Source of the DNA: Nannochloropsis salina CCMP1776
Lineage: Eukaryota; Sar; Eustigmatophyceae; Eustigmatales; Monodopsidaceae
DNA: 64,000 nucleotides
NCBI GenBank assembly: GCA_004565275.1
Contig: SDOX01000036.1
Coordinates: forward strand, 106,042 to 170,041
Direction of reading: 5' to 3'
Numbering within the stretch: the stretch's first letter is position 1; each line of letters begins with the position of its first letter. The notes beneath the pieces were generated by a model. The model saw only the letters and a list, made by a program, of their open reading frames with translations. It had not been told where the DNA came from and did not search any database. The position numbers and the translations under genes were made by a program. Shown here piece after piece: positions 21,977-33,825 of the stretch.

Positions 21977-24900
21977 TTAAGGGTCGATCAAGCCTGCCTC
22001 ACGGAGCAGCTCCCTCACGAGAGCCTCCCGGCCCACGCGCAGTACCCCTTCACTCACTGCCGCTTTGGTCACGCCCATGTCCCTCGCAGACCTCACTGCC
22101 CTCTCACCATTTCTCCTCGTTTCGTCCATCCTTTGCTGAATCTCCTCCCTCTTCTTGGCAGCACAGTCCTGCACTTTTCGAATGCGAGCGCGCGCGTCGT
22201 CCAACGCAGCCATTTTCACCTGCAACGATGACTGAGGCGAGGAGGGGAGGGAACTCAAGGATGCATCCGAAGCACCCTGTCCATTGATGGCGGCCCATAC
22301 CCGGCTTTTCTCCAAGAGCAAGGGCGCCAACTCCTCTGCCTCCTTCGCAGTCGCCAAGGCTAGCTCCTCCTCGAGCCCAGACGTCCGGCGCTTCCATTTC
22401 TGCCGCTCTTCCCTCATCTTCCGGGCGCTAGAACTCTCAGCCCGTTCCTTGTCTTGTCTTGCTGCTTGTACGAGGGCAGCGTGCCTGGAAGCGAGGGAAT
22501 GAAAGAGGCTAGGGGAGGGAGAGGGGGTCGACGAGGGGGAGGGAGGGAGGAGGAGGAAGTCGAGGGAGGGACAATGGCTGGAGATCAAGCGCCAGGCCCC
22601 GCTCTCAAAGAGGACGTCGAAAGGGTCGATATTGCCGCCGTTTGCGACAGCCCGGCTGGCGCTGGTACTCCCCTTGGGGGGCTTCCTTCCCTTCTCCTTA
22701 TGTCGGAGCGAGGCCAGCATGAGTCCTAGCGCGGACCGGAGCTCCTCTTGCCAGAGCCTCCGCAGGTGGGGAACGAAGGGGGAGGAGGCCGCTGAGGCGG
22801 AGGGAGGGGAGGGCAGGGAGGAGGAAGAGGAGGAAGGGGGGGCAGGGGAGAGGGTCATGCGGCGGAGGACGAGGGAAGAGGGATAGGCTTCCAGGAAGGA
22901 GGAGAGGGAAGGTTCGTTCCAGGTGGTGAGGGCGTGCGTGAGAAGCTGTCCCCCGCGTTCGTAGGCAGTGAAGGCACGAGGGAGGCGGGCCCTGAGGAGG
23001 GAGAGGGTGTGCGGGTCCACATACTCGTCGATGAAGAGGAGGGACGCGACCAGGTCGCCCGTCGAGGCCTGGCGGGGCAGGGAGGGAGGGAGGGAGGGAG
23101 GGAGGGAGGGAGGGAGGAAAGTCTCTGAGTGGCTGTGTGATGCGTGGCGGGGGACAAGAAAGAGAGGACGGGGGGAAGGGAGGTACCGTAGGGGCGTGGA
23201 AAGCCTTCCGAAGGGCCTCCTCCAGCTGCCGTCGGAGGGGCGGGGAGCCAACTACCAGCACGCCCCACTGCCAGGAGCTGAGGATGTCCAGGAGGTCTAG
23301 AGGGAGGGGGGGAGGGAGGGGGGGAGCGACAGTGAGCGCGGAGCCCGGTCGGGGAGACGTGGGGCGCCGTCGCCCGCGGTCGCACCTGGCAACGCCGGGC
23401 GCTGGGAGGGGACCAAGCCGCCCACCTCCAGCAGCAGGGACCTCTCCATCGCCTGGGCCACACGCGGGTAGGACCGGTGGAGGCGCGTGGTGATGGCCTC
23501 CAGGTGTGGCTAGAGGGAAAGCGGGGAGGGAAGGAGGGAGGGAGGGAGGGGGGGAGGGAATAGAGAAAGAGGGGTAGTGAGACAGGAAGACGGAATTGTG
23601 TAAAGTCGTTCATGTCCTAATACCATAAGACTTGCCCGTTTCATCTCCACTCTATGCGATACCCTTGGTCTTCCTCCTTCCCTCCCTCTCCTCCCTCCCT
23701 CCTTCCATCCGTCCCTCCCTCCTCCCTCCTTCCCTCCCTCACCTGCCGCAAGAAGGCCGTAGACCCCGTCACCACTACCTTCCCCACCAGGGCCTCCTCC
23801 ACCAACGCCTCCTCGCGAAACAAAATGAGCTCCCCCCCCGCCCGGGAAAGGAGGGCAACTACCTGTGGAAGGAGGAAGGGAGACGGGGAGGGAGGGAGGG
23901 AGGGGGAAGAAACATGAGGGGCAGAAGGAGCAACATAATATGTGTTTGAGGTTGGATTCTGAAGGATAAATCATCGCCCTCGTTCCCCTCCGCCCTGACG
24001 ACGGCCTGCGCCCTCACCTCCTGGTCCCGGAAGAAAGCCGAGGGGTCCGCCTCGAGCAGGTCGAGGAGACGAGCGATGCGGGCACTGAGGAGGAGAGGAG
24101 AGGGACGGTGCATGGCCGGGAGGGCATAGGGAAAGAGGGGCATGACAGGCACGGGGCCCGCGTCGCGTGTGGAGAGAGTGAGCAGGGGGAGGGAGGAGAG
24201 CGCGAAGACTCAGACACTAGGTCCCTGCTCAGACTGTCCAGCACATCCCATCAGCATGCACACAGTACTGCCCTCCCAGCCCCTGCCAGCCACAGAGTCC
24301 GGGCACGTACGGGTCGTCATCGAGGGCGGCGAGTTGCGCGAGGCGTTGAGCCGCTTCCACCCCCCGCCGACGCACCGCGCCCCGCCAGATGAAGGAGAAG
24401 GAGGCCAGCGCCGAGAGGGCGACGAAGGCGGTGGAGGCGCCTGTGGGGCGGGAGTGGGGAGGGGATGGTCGATGGAGGTAAGGCACAGCATCGGGTGGGA
24501 GGGCGCTTGGCCTGAGAAAGTCTCCTCCCAGCGCGGGCTATCTGATAGGGTTGTGACGCTGTCCTCCATTCTTCCTTCGGCCCGATCCTTCCTATCAACG
24601 GCCATACCTTTCCACCTCCACGCCCTCCTCTCTAGTTTCCCTCCCCATAACAAGTCCCCGATTCAATCTCTATCGTCGCATGTGCCTGCACCGTGCTCAC
24701 TTACCTGTGGCCTTCCGCGCCAGCAACCCCACAGAAGCAAGCGTACCCAGCGTCCCTGCCCCGCCACAGACGCCCTCCAGCAGCCGCTGCCACTTGGTGG
24801 AAGACGATTGTAGCGTCTTGAGCCGCGCCTCTTCCTGAGCACGACGCACGAGGGTCTTCGCGCGCAGGATGTCGGCCTTGATGTGGGCAAACGGACGACG

Positions 24901-25311
24901 CGGACGGTGTCGCTTGGATGGACGCTGGTTTCCAAGGTCTGCCCTCACACGGGTAGAGAACGAGGAAGTCGAGCCTCCTTGGTCCTCCCTTCGCGCGATG
25001 CCAATGTCCTTCTCCTCCTGCTCCTCTTCTTCCTCCTCCTCCTCCGCTGCACCCTGCCTGTTGCCCTCAGCCTCTGCTCTCCGCCCATCTCCCTCATCGA
25101 TTTTCTCCTTTTCGGCCGCATAAATCTTGTCACCTGCGGTACGCGCAAGACTTGAGGGCGCCTTAGGCTGGATTAGTGCCCTATAATTTGAAAGTTTACC
25201 CTCATGGACTGTAGTTTCCGCCTCCTCAGCGTCCACACCCTCCCAGACCTCGGGAAAAGGTCTTCGACGACTGCGGAAGGCAATGCCGGCATTCCTGCTG
25301 CCGCTACTCAT
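21977..25311 (-). CDS. Unrecognised 749-residue protein with two membrane segments and coiled coil
   Basis: Seven exons join with full phase agreement: 25311-24705, 24440-24311, 24084-24018, 23862-23743, 23509-23386, 23296-23187 and 23068-21977. The first 180 residues are charged, with a poly-Glu run. Two adjoining hydrophobic stretches follow at about residues 180-225 (GTLGTLASVGLLA, then ASTAFVALSALASFSFIW), spanning the first intron. After that comes a folded-looking region (RIARLLDLLEADPSAFF, ELILFREEALVEEALVGK, ILSSWQWGVLVVGSPPL, LLFIDEYVDPHTLSLL), and the last 180 residues are charged and likely coiled coil, ending VRELLREAGLIDP. I do not recognise a family. The two-segment hairpin suggests a membrane-anchored organelle or ER protein, but the function is unknown. 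Confidence 0.75.
23081..23117 (-). repeat. GGGA tract in an intron
   Basis: A GGGA repeat upstream of the last-exon acceptor of the 749-residue gene. On the gene's own strand it reads CCCT, as in the plus-strand genes. Confidence 0.9.
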
Positions 25312-25835
25312 GCCTGTGGGCGCTTAATGCTCCTATTTCAAGGCTTTGCTGGTTGAGATAAATTCAAAAAGGCTCAAAAACATGTCCCGGGGAGCTTCGG
25401 AGTGTATTCTTAGGGTGGTCTCTGCCCTGCTCTTGAGGCAACGTGACGGACTTCTGATTGCCCCCGTCCACACGCCTTGTAAATAGAGGCCATATCCCAG
25501 GTCTCACAGGGCAGGGCGGTCAACACACCAGAGGGTGACCCCAATTTCGACGTAGTCCTTCCAAAATTGGTGGCCTTTGAGAGAGGCCAAATACTAGGCT
25601 GCTTTGGTATGCGGCATTTGGTCTAAGAGGTTTGAACCCTATTGCATAGTTGAGTTCAGGAACGGAAACGGTATGGCTCCAGTGGCACTTGAAATGTTAA
25701 TAAAACGAGTTAAACAAAAGTTGCTACTTCGGCCTACGCAATCTCGGTGTTGTTTTTTTTTTACATATCAATTTCTTTGTACCCATGTTTGGGTTATCCT
25801 CTCTCGTCCTGGAGGTTGCACGAAACTCGTAACCC
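25312..25835. other. Intergenic between two minus-strand genes
   Basis: About 520 bases; should contain the promoter of the 749-residue gene. No coding signal. Confidence 0.5.
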
Positions 25836-26612
25836 TCAGACCCGCCGTAGCACGTAGATATTGGAAACTTTGGCCGGCTTACCCTCATTGGTCAAACCTG
25901 CCGCCGTCAAAATTCGCAGGTCCTCATCTACATACGTGAGCTTCCATTGCCCTGCCTGCCCTGATAGAGGCTTCTTGTCCACAAGTGGGATGCCAAACAC
26001 CCGGAACGTGATGTCTTGGAAGATGACCTTCCACTCGTTTGCGCCCTTCACCTCCCAAGTCGCCACCAGGGCGCCCTCCACAAGCCCACCGAAAAGACGC
26101 ACGAAATTCACGTAGTCTCCTCCGGCCGTGTCGATCTTTTGCAGCACCTCACCCACGAAGGGGCCGAGCTTGCCTGCCGAACCTCCCGAGGTGCTAGTAT
26201 AGACCAGGAGCCACGTCCCGTCCACCTTATCACTGGTAGCAATACTTTTGGTCGGGTTACGTTTGATCAGCTCCGACGCTAGCGCCAAGATCTTCGCCTT
26301 GTCGCTCTCCGTGGCTTTGAGTCCGTTGTCCTTGTTCTTCGCTACTGCGTAAAGGTCTTGCTTCAAAGCCGCCACCGCTGCAGCATCAGCAGCAGATTTC
26401 CCCTTCGACCCGTTGTTTTTAGACAACACGGAGGTAAACCAGTTGCTGTTAGCAGCCAAGCTCTTATATGCCTTTGGTTGCAGGTCTTTCGGCTGATGCG
26501 TGTGCAGTGGCTGTCTAACAGGCACGAAGGCCGTATTGATGGTTAGGGAATACCCTAACAGGCAGCAGACCAATGATAAAGCGAGCCTAGTCATATTCCG
26601 TGTTGCGTTCAA
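25836..26612 (-). CDS. Plastid lipid-associated protein (PAP/fibrillin family)
   Basis: An intronless frame of 258 residues. Residues 1-29 form a signal peptide ending NTAFVP, the heterokont plastid motif; a second in-frame Met at residue 7 (MTRLAL) could be the real start. The mature part has the fibrillin pattern: KQDLYAVAKNKDNGLKATE at the start, DGTWLLVYTST in the middle, and the C-terminal WKLTYVDEDLRIL and NIYVLRRV. Fibrillins are lipocalin-like proteins of plastoglobules and thylakoids that bind small lipids and help in stress response. It is slightly shorter than many plant members. The assignment is clear at the family level; the subgroup is not resolved. Confidence 0.9.
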   Translation of the reverse strand: MNATRNMTRLALSLVCCLLGYSLTINTAFVPVRQPLHTHQPKDLQPKAYKSLAANSNWFTSVLSKNNGSKGKSAADAAAVAALKQDLYAVAKNKDNGLKATESDKAKILALASELIKRNPTKSIATSDKVDGTWLLVYTSTSGGSAGKLGPFVGEVLQKIDTAGGDYVNFVRLFGGLVEGALVATWEVKGANEWKVIFQDITFRVFGIPLVDKKPLSGQAGQWKLTYVDEDLRILTAAGLTNEGKPAKVSNIYVLRRV

Positions 26613-27515
26613 ACTAGAGGATCAATCAGGTGTTGGGTGTGCAGTTAGCGCGTGGCTGAGTCATCATCTTTTTTTGACAAGGCTGCGCTGGCAACGCACT
26701 ACATCCTTCACGCGATCGTGTATTAGGGAAACGGCCTCAACTAAGAGCATGTCAGGGATGGCCAGACATCTCTTAGATTACTTAAGTGGTTGAGGTTCAT
26801 ACTGGAAAATCGGAGACTCACAGAGTTTGGGGTAAATATTATCAACTTTTCTGTCCGTCCATGTCACTCACCCTTCATCGGCCACGGGGGCACTCCTGAG
26901 GGGGACGGTCTTCCAGCACTCTTCCATCGGGCACCCGAAGGGCTCGAGATAGGAAGGAAGTGCATATGTCACGTTTCCGTGACTGGACCTCTTCTCGTCA
27001 CCAAAGTTGGAAGGGTTGTCTGACTTGTGTAGTACAGACAGAGGAGATTATACTATAGAACTGATTCTGTTCGAGTATAGTCTTGGCGATAGTCCGGATG
27101 CTGTCAAGGTATATATACCGGCGAGTCCAAGATCAGAGTGTGATTGCTAGTTTTTCCATTACGATTTTCGTTTTGGTGTGGGTTTTTAAGCTTATAATGC
27201 GAAGCAACATGAAGGGTGGTATCTCAGTGGCTGATATACGTCTGCGGTTGTGGCCGTTAGGACCATGAAATTGCGACCACTCGTGATAGTCGAATTTCTG
27301 GAGCAGGACCTCTACCCAGAACAAGAACATGATTCGTAGTAGCGATGATGTCAAGTACTCATGTTCTGAATTGTTTTTTCCAGACAGGTTTTATAATCTT
27401 ACATCTTGTTGCTGGAGCATACTTTCTATTTTGACCTCCTCCCTCGGACGACATCTCCAGGCCGATCTTTACGCCTCATTCTCGCTTCTTTATCACATGT
27501 CTGTGCACAGGCGTC
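26613..27515. other. Divergent promoter region, fibrillin / SDR
   Basis: About 900 AT-rich bases between two plastid-protein genes read in opposite directions. No gene supported. A shared control region is possible but unproven. Confidence 0.5.
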
Positions 27516-28979
27516 ATGAAGAGAAGACGGCTACAGGATGGGAACTTACAGAATAATTGCATACACAAGACTAGTAAAAGAGGCAATAAGAGCTTGCACT
27601 CTTTTAGGTTTCTTGGACAATCTATCCTGCTGCTCGCTCTTGCCCTAACTCTTCGCGTCCATGCTTTTAAGCTTCCTCCACTCGGTTCCCAACGCGACCG
27701 TCCCACCCCTCCACCTCCTCCTTCTTCATCCACATCAAAAGTTCTAGTGGTGGGCGCGACGGGACGCGTGGGTGGCTTGGTCGTCAAAATTCTCGTGTCA
27801 AGAGGATATCAAGTCGTGGCCCTTGCCCGCGACCCCGACAGCGCACCCGCCAAAGCCCTGGCACTTCTGCCTCTCGCGCAAGAAGATGAAAAAGGGACGG
27901 TCGGCAAGGTTACTATCATGAAGGGAGACGTGACGGATCTCTCCTCGTTGCTTGCACCAACACGTGGGTGCGTGGCGTGCATTGCAGTGAATGGTGCCAG
28001 TCGCGTCACCCAGCCTCTCATGGACACGGCCGCCTTCGTTCTCCACGCCATCCTGCATCTGATCTCCTTGGCCAAGCGACCTGTCACTCCACGGGAGCGG
28101 AGCGCTTCCGACTCTTACTCTTCTTTTGAATCCCTCTATCGCTCCGCCTCCTCCCTAGCGACCACTTACCCCAAGGAACATCCCTACAACGTCAACTACC
28201 TCGGAACGCTCAACCTCCTGCAGGCCGCCCGGCAAGCTAGCGTGCCCAAGTTCATCCGCGTCACGGGCCTGAGTGTGGGCTACTCGGCCTTCAACCCCAT
28301 AACCTGCCTCTTGAACCTGGTCATCTCCTTCGTAGTCCGGTGGCAGCTAGCAGGAGAGCGGGCGATCCGAGGCTCGGGTGTCGATTACACCGTGATCAGG
28401 CCTGGGGCCCTCACTGACTCAGCGGCGGCACCGGAGAGTCTGGTCGGGAAAGGGGACGGGGGGAAGATCCCGGTGGGGAGGGTGAGTAGGGAGGACGTAG
28501 CCTGCCTGTGTGTGGCCGCGCTGGAGTCTGCAAAGGCGTCGAACATGACGCTGTCCCTGGCCGGGTCCAAGGCGGGAAGAAGAGAGGTGGGGCATAAGGG
28601 TCCAGGAAGCGCGGAAGGGCCTTCGTCGAAGTCGACGAGCAGCTCGGGGCCTCTCGATTCCAAGGCTGCCTTTCCCGCGCCTTGGCCCTCACGGGGCATG
28701 AACAACGACCCCCTCTGGTCCTATAAAATCCTCCTCCGCCGAGAAGGACGTCCTGATGTGACTCCCTTGAGTCCAAGGTTTCACCGACTTGGTGTTTGTA
28801 TATTCGTGACGGCGGTTTCAAGCCTCGGGGTAGGCTTAGGAGCAGGGCTGTGGAGGGGTGGGCACGCACTTGGGCGATGGCTCCGACAGCGCCCCTTGCC
28901 ACCACAAGAAGGAATTCCAGCCACGGTGAGGGGGGGTAGCTGGAGTTTGGCGTGTATAGGTGCGCGGAAGGAGAAATGA
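27516..28979 (+). CDS. Atypical SDR NAD(P)-binding protein, plastid-targeted
   Basis: An intronless frame of 487 residues. A basic start is followed by a hydrophobic signal (LLLALALTLRVHAFKLPP) with the Ala-Phe motif of plastid presequences. The Rossmann fold starts KVLVVGATGRVGG at about residue 74 (GxxGxxG), then GDVTDLSSL, NVNYLGTLNLLQAA and FIRVTGLSVG, and ends YTVIRPGAL. This is the atypical SDR (a5-like) family that includes Tic62 and HCF173/HCF244 relatives. The usual Tyr-x-x-x-Lys catalytic pair is not evident, as in most of this group. A C-terminal hydrophobic segment (FVTAVSSLGVGLGAGLW) follows a long Lys/Ser-rich linker. The precise role is unknown; photosystem assembly or redox sensing are candidates by family only. 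Confidence 0.85.
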   Translation: MKRRRLQDGNLQNNCIHKTSKRGNKSLHSFRFLGQSILLLALALTLRVHAFKLPPLGSQRDRPTPPPPPSSSTSKVLVVGATGRVGGLVVKILVSRGYQVVALARDPDSAPAKALALLPLAQEDEKGTVGKVTIMKGDVTDLSSLLAPTRGCVACIAVNGASRVTQPLMDTAAFVLHAILHLISLAKRPVTPRERSASDSYSSFESLYRSASSLATTYPKEHPYNVNYLGTLNLLQAARQASVPKFIRVTGLSVGYSAFNPITCLLNLVISFVVRWQLAGERAIRGSGVDYTVIRPGALTDSAAAPESLVGKGDGGKIPVGRVSREDVACLCVAALESAKASNMTLSLAGSKAGRREVGHKGPGSAEGPSSKSTSSSGPLDSKAAFPAPWPSRGMNNDPLWSYKILLRREGRPDVTPLSPRFHRLGVCIFVTAVSSLGVGLGAGLWRGGHALGRWLRQRPLPPQEGIPATVRGGSWSLACIGARKEK

Positions 28980-29412
28980 CTCAGCGGGAGGTTGAGTGGG
29001 CGGGGAGGATAGAAGGGGCGGTAAGACTGTATTTCTCGCTTTGTGTGACATGGTTCTTTGCCTTGCGCTTTAGTTGCCTATTCGGCGGTGCACCCACATG
29101 TATTCTTTAGGTATAGGTCAAATTGTGGAAGAGAGCTTGTGTATCAATGGCGAGAAGAAATAAGATAAACACAGCGTCACTATCAAGCGCCACCACCTCG
29201 CAGTGACAGGTATCGAGTTCAAGTTGATCAGCTTGGTACTAAAAACGCAATCGATTAAATTGCAGTAATGATCGCTCCTTAATTTTATTAGGATGAATAA
29301 CCTCGATTCATTTCAATCACTATGTCACCCGAAAGAGAAGGGTCATCCTTCTTTCTCCACAGCAATCCATTCCCTTTTCTGTGTCTCTGTCCCTGTAAGG
29401 GGTGAGCGTCGA
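28980..29412. other. Intergenic, convergent gene ends
   Basis: About 430 bases, no gene recognised. Confidence 0.5.
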
Positions 29413-31522
29413 TCAATTGTCCCCTTGTTGTCGCGTAGAGACGCCACCAGGCCTCCGCGGGTGGACAGGAGACGGTCGCGTTGGGCTTTTCAAAACACTT
29501 GTGGAGGAGAATGGGGCCTCTATGTCCCGCGAGAGTGGCTGGGGCATGCCGTCATCTGCCTTTTGCCCTACCGGCCGCCTCCAGGAGTCCTCGTTTTCAT
29601 TGACAGGTGTGCACGCTCCCGTGCCTTTCCCCTCTCGCCCTGGCCCCTCATCTGGTCTATGCTCCTTCTTCTCTTGATCCATCTCCTGTCCCTGCCCCGG
29701 GGCCAGCCACCAGAAGAAAAAGATGACAGGGATGAGGATGCAGGCGAAGATAAAGCACGTCCAAGCAGCGCCCGTCTCACAATGATTCAAGTCCCCCCCC
29801 TCCGTGCACGAGATCTCTCGTCGAGCTGGCAGCTTCTCGAACATGACTCCCCCCAGAATGGGCCCGGCAAACTCCCCTAAAGACGACGCGGCGCTGTTTA
29901 CGGCCGAAATGAAATCCTCCTTCTCGCTTCCCGCATGGGTCAAGTACGAATACATCAAAGGAACGACTGCCACCACTACGAATGCGAACCCGATACCGAA
30001 GAAGACGAAGCCCAGCACCTGGTCGATCCAGGCCCCTACCCGTGTCCACGGCAGTCCCAGTAGGAAAGGAGCGGGTCCCAAGCAGAGAAAGCCCAGGACC
30101 ATCAGCGTCAGGCCCGTTAAAATGGATTGTTTGTAGCCGAGCCGTTTCATAAAGCCTTCCGCAAAGAGCGAGACTCCCGTGAAGACCACGCACGGGATCA
30201 TAAAGGTCCCGCCCACGGCCTGGACGGAGGCCCCCAGGGCACGCTCCAAGTGAGGGAGGACGAGCGGGTCAAATAGGCCAAGGGAAGTGAAGGCGAAGAC
30301 GCTGGTGGTGGCCACAACCAGAATGGGGAGAGAGGTGAGGGCGAAAAAGCTCTGTGCGGGGTGGAGGGAGGCGGGGGCCTCGAGGAGAAGGGAGGGGACG
30401 CCTAGACTTGTAGGGATGGGCGTGCGGAGGGAGAGAGAGTCGTCACTGGGCGGCTTTGTGCGCCCTTTTGCAGGTTCGAGGCTCTGGGGCGCATCGTCTT
30501 TGGCGGGGGAGGTACCAGTAGAGGGCGTGTCTCCGGCGGATGTTAGGGAGGGGATGGAGGGGGCGACGAAGGGAAAGAGGAAAAGCTGGGCAATAGGAAT
30601 AGCCCCCAGGACAAGATTAAGGTCACGGAAGCCCATGTAGGCGTAGAGGATGGCGCCGAGGGGAGGACCCAGCTGTTTTAAATGGAAGGAGATGTGAGCG
30701 GGTGAGGTCAAGGCCGAAGGACGAAAGCGAGCAGAGACAGACGGTAGAGCGAAGCCAGGAGAAGCAAGAAAACCGTGTTTCAAAACAATAGAAGAACAGC
30801 TGAAACCTTTCCCATTGAATCATAATCACCAAGACAAGCCAAAAGTGACTTACAATGTAACCCAACCCGATGGCGGCTTGGTCGAGGCCCACGTCTCTCT
30901 CAATGTTAATGGAGACTTGCAGAAGCAACGCCATACCTGCCACGTTAATACAGCCACCACCAATTCCTTGAACCACCCGCATGATCATGATAGAGGTGAG
31001 GTCGTTGCAAAAACCGAAACCTACGGTGCCGCCCCCAAGGAGGATAAGGCCGCTTGTGTACACAAAAGCACGGCCGAAGCGGGCGGAGGCCATGCCTATC
31101 ACAAGGCTGGTTAGAAAAAGAGAGAGCGGATACAGGGAGAATATGACACCAACAATGGTGGAGTCGGCGTTGAGATACCTCTTCGCGTGATCTGGAAAGA
31201 AAGGCACCATTGCAGCCGACAAAATTTGGACGATGAGCTCTGTAACGATTACCATGGCAAGAACTGTGTTTCGGGTACGACTTTGCCTTCTCTTGGCTGC
31301 ATTTGCCTCAGCTTGAGTATTTGCTTCATCCGAGTACTTGTGCGAGGTGGCACAATCGAGGGATGAGGAAGATGGCTGCAAAGCAGGGAGGTGTCTTTGC
31401 TTCTTGATAGGCGACGTGATGTCGAGACGAATCTGTTGCTCATGCGACATGCATGAAGAAGAGCAGTGAGGCATTGGAGGAGCAGACGGTAGTGGAACAG
31501 GATCTGCTTGTCTTTTTGTCAT
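29413..31522 (-). CDS. Major facilitator superfamily transporter (DHA1/SLC18-like)
   Basis: Two exons in phase 0: 31522-30854 and 30672-29413, 642 residues. About 85 polar residues precede TM1 (VLAMVIVTELIVQILSAAM). The first half has RFGRAFVYTSGL after TM2 and MRVVQGIGGGCIN in TM4-5, the motif-B/C pattern of drug and vesicular amine antiporters. The second half starts LGPPLGAILYAYMGFRDL and includes LTGLTLMVLGFLCLGPAPFLLG and a C-terminal TM followed by a 100-residue tail. A long loop sits between TM6 and TM7. Twelve helices are expected, with the single intron close to the middle of the first half. The substrate cannot be told from sequence. Confidence 0.88.
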
Positions 31523-32384
31523 TTTTTGGTAGGGGTCTCTTGATATTAATCGCTATTTATTTAAGGCAGTAGCCTAAAAATGCAAGTACGCCACGCACAA
31601 TGAGAGGTCGGGATAACGGCCTGTCGTATTGGTATCAGATAAGAAGTTTTATTGTTCATATTTATGATTAAAATGAGCCAATAATTAGAAATGTATCAAA
31701 AGTGTGGGTTCCTCTCACCACGAGCATTTACACGCGGGATACGACGTGCCTTGAAGGATGTCATTTTTGGAAAAGACGGCTTCAAAGCATTGGTTTAAAA
31801 GTCATGGCTTCCCCGTCAAACTTGATCATCTCTATTTGCCTTTCTCTTAATTCATGTCTCATAATTTTAGTCAAAAGACTTAAGAAAACATCCACGAAGG
31901 TAAACGCCTGGCCAGGTGTATGTGCGAGACCCCGGTTCGGCCTTTGAAAATTTGAAAAACCGTTGATCGGGCTGATGGCAGCTTTGTCAGCTTCCCTCTG
32001 CGTCCCTTCGCCGTCTGGCTCGAATAGGGTGTTGTTGCTCTTCACGTTTTGCAAGGGGCAGATAGGCCTTCCCTCGCTAGACTTCACTACGCAAATGCTG
32101 CCTGAACGATTAATGTAGGCTCCTTTTCATAGTAACATCGTAAGATGCACGAAGCAAAAATAAAAAGGAGAGCTAGGAATGCAAGTAAACATTCTCGGTG
32201 GTCCTTAGTTTGTCGAATTCCCTTACAAGCTTTATATTTCGCAGCACCTTGAATCGTTTGTTCCTAAAATGAATTAATAGTTCAATTTACTGTTTGCAAC
32301 ACAATCACGTAGTAGGAAGAGGAGGAGGACACTGTTTCTTGTGTTGCTCAGTGATTTCGGCGCCTGCATCACACAAAGCGTACA
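31523..32384. other. Divergent promoter region, MFS / TLC genes
   Basis: About 860 AT-rich bases; no gene recognised. Confidence 0.5.
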
Positions 32385-33825
32385 ATGGCCGGAACTCAAG
32401 CCGCAGCCTCCTGTCTCGGCCCGAATCTGGGCATCACAGCTCAATGGATGGCAGCGCCGGTAAGCTCTAATTATTATAGCAATGTAGCAATGGAACACCT
32501 TTGGCTAGTTTCTGACCTACGGCATTTTGCCTCGTTAAATTGGTATAACACCCTGTCAAACAGATAAGTGGCGTCTGTGTCTCTGCCACCATATGGTCTC
32601 TGCTTTTTGGAATAGTCCAGGTCTTGCCCATCTTCAAGGGGCGCACATTCGGTTATAAGGTACGGAAAGTTACGGGAACCAAACGACGTCAGTCGTGGGT
32701 CGACAGTAAACCACAATGATTTAGTCATGCAGAGTACATACGAATGATCGATTGAAAGCACCCAAGCGTTGTCAAATCCTAAAGCTTTCCAATAAGTCCG
32801 CGAATTTTTGACTACTCCTCCCTCTAGACGCGGGTGGTCGCAATCTTCCACGCATTCACCACTATGACCCTCGCTTACCGCCTATCCTTCATGTGCCGGC
32901 CTTTGGAAATCGGAGGGATTAATACGCCTGGGCAGGACATCGTAGTAAACGTGGCAGGAGGCTTCTTCCTTTACGATCTGATCTCTTGGATCATCTACGG
33001 CTACGTTATTGCAAAGTACGTGGGAGCAGGGAAAATGGGCGGCGGGCGGGGGGTAAACAAGGACTTCGATAGGATCTTAGATAGTTAGGATTATGGTTGC
33101 TCTGATTGAAACTTTCTCATTCATTTTCTGTGCGAAGCCTCTTCTCACGCTGCATCTTCCCGGCCGCTTCTTGGCCTCTTTTCCTCTTCTTTTCCTCCCC
33201 CTTCCCTGCAGGTATGATTGGATGCAGCTCTTCCACCACGCCTCATGTCTCGTGGGGTCGTGGGCATGCTGGTCCTCGGGCCGCTCCGGCGCCGATGTGA
33301 CTTTCGCGCTCTTTGTAGCGGAGCTGGCGAACCCCTTCATGTATCTGCGCTACTTGTTGCGGGAAGTCGGGTGGAAGGATACGACCCTGGCACGCACGAA
33401 CCAGGTGGGAAGGGGGAAAGAAAGGGATAATGATGCGGGAGCTGGACGTAGCAGATGCGTCATGGAGATGTTGATGGCTCACTCACAAGGGTCCCTGCCT
33501 CCCTCGGCCCCTCCCCCATCAGGCCATCTTCGCCCTTGCCATGACGCTGACCATCCCCATCCTAGCGCCTATCCTCGCCTGCGTCATCCTGATGGAGCCC
33601 AAGTCCCACCCCCTGCACCAAGCCGCAGCCGTGGGTCTGGTCGTTGTGAACATGATGTGGTTCTTCAAGTTCATGACCAAGTACTGGGCGGCGGCGCGGA
33701 CGGGGCCCCTCAAGACGGGTCGAAAAGCCTCGCCGAGGAAAGGAAGCGCTGCCTTGGGAGGAGAAATAGGGGGCTTGATCATGAGCCCTTCAGGTGCGGG
33801 GACTTCGGAGCTGAAGGAGGATTAG
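32385..33825 (+). CDS. TLC-domain (TRAM-LAG1-CLN8) membrane protein
   Basis: Five exons fit fully by phase: 32385-32459, 32564-32659, 32828-33015, 33212-33404 and 33523-33825, 284 residues. Membrane segments run through ISGVCVSATIWSLLFGIVQV, VAIFHAFTTMTLAYRL, VVNVAGGFFLYDLISWIIYG, LFHHASCLVGSWAC, FALAMTLTIPILAPILACVI and LHQAAAVGLVVVNMMWFFKF. The HH pair in LFHHASC, the FVAELANPFMYLRYLL stretch and the overall spacing fit the TLC domain, closest to TMEM56/TLCD-type members rather than ceramide synthases, which have a Lag motif. Such proteins sit in the ER or plasma membrane and affect lipid composition. The C-terminus is basic and cytosolic. The function is at family level only. Confidence 0.87.
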
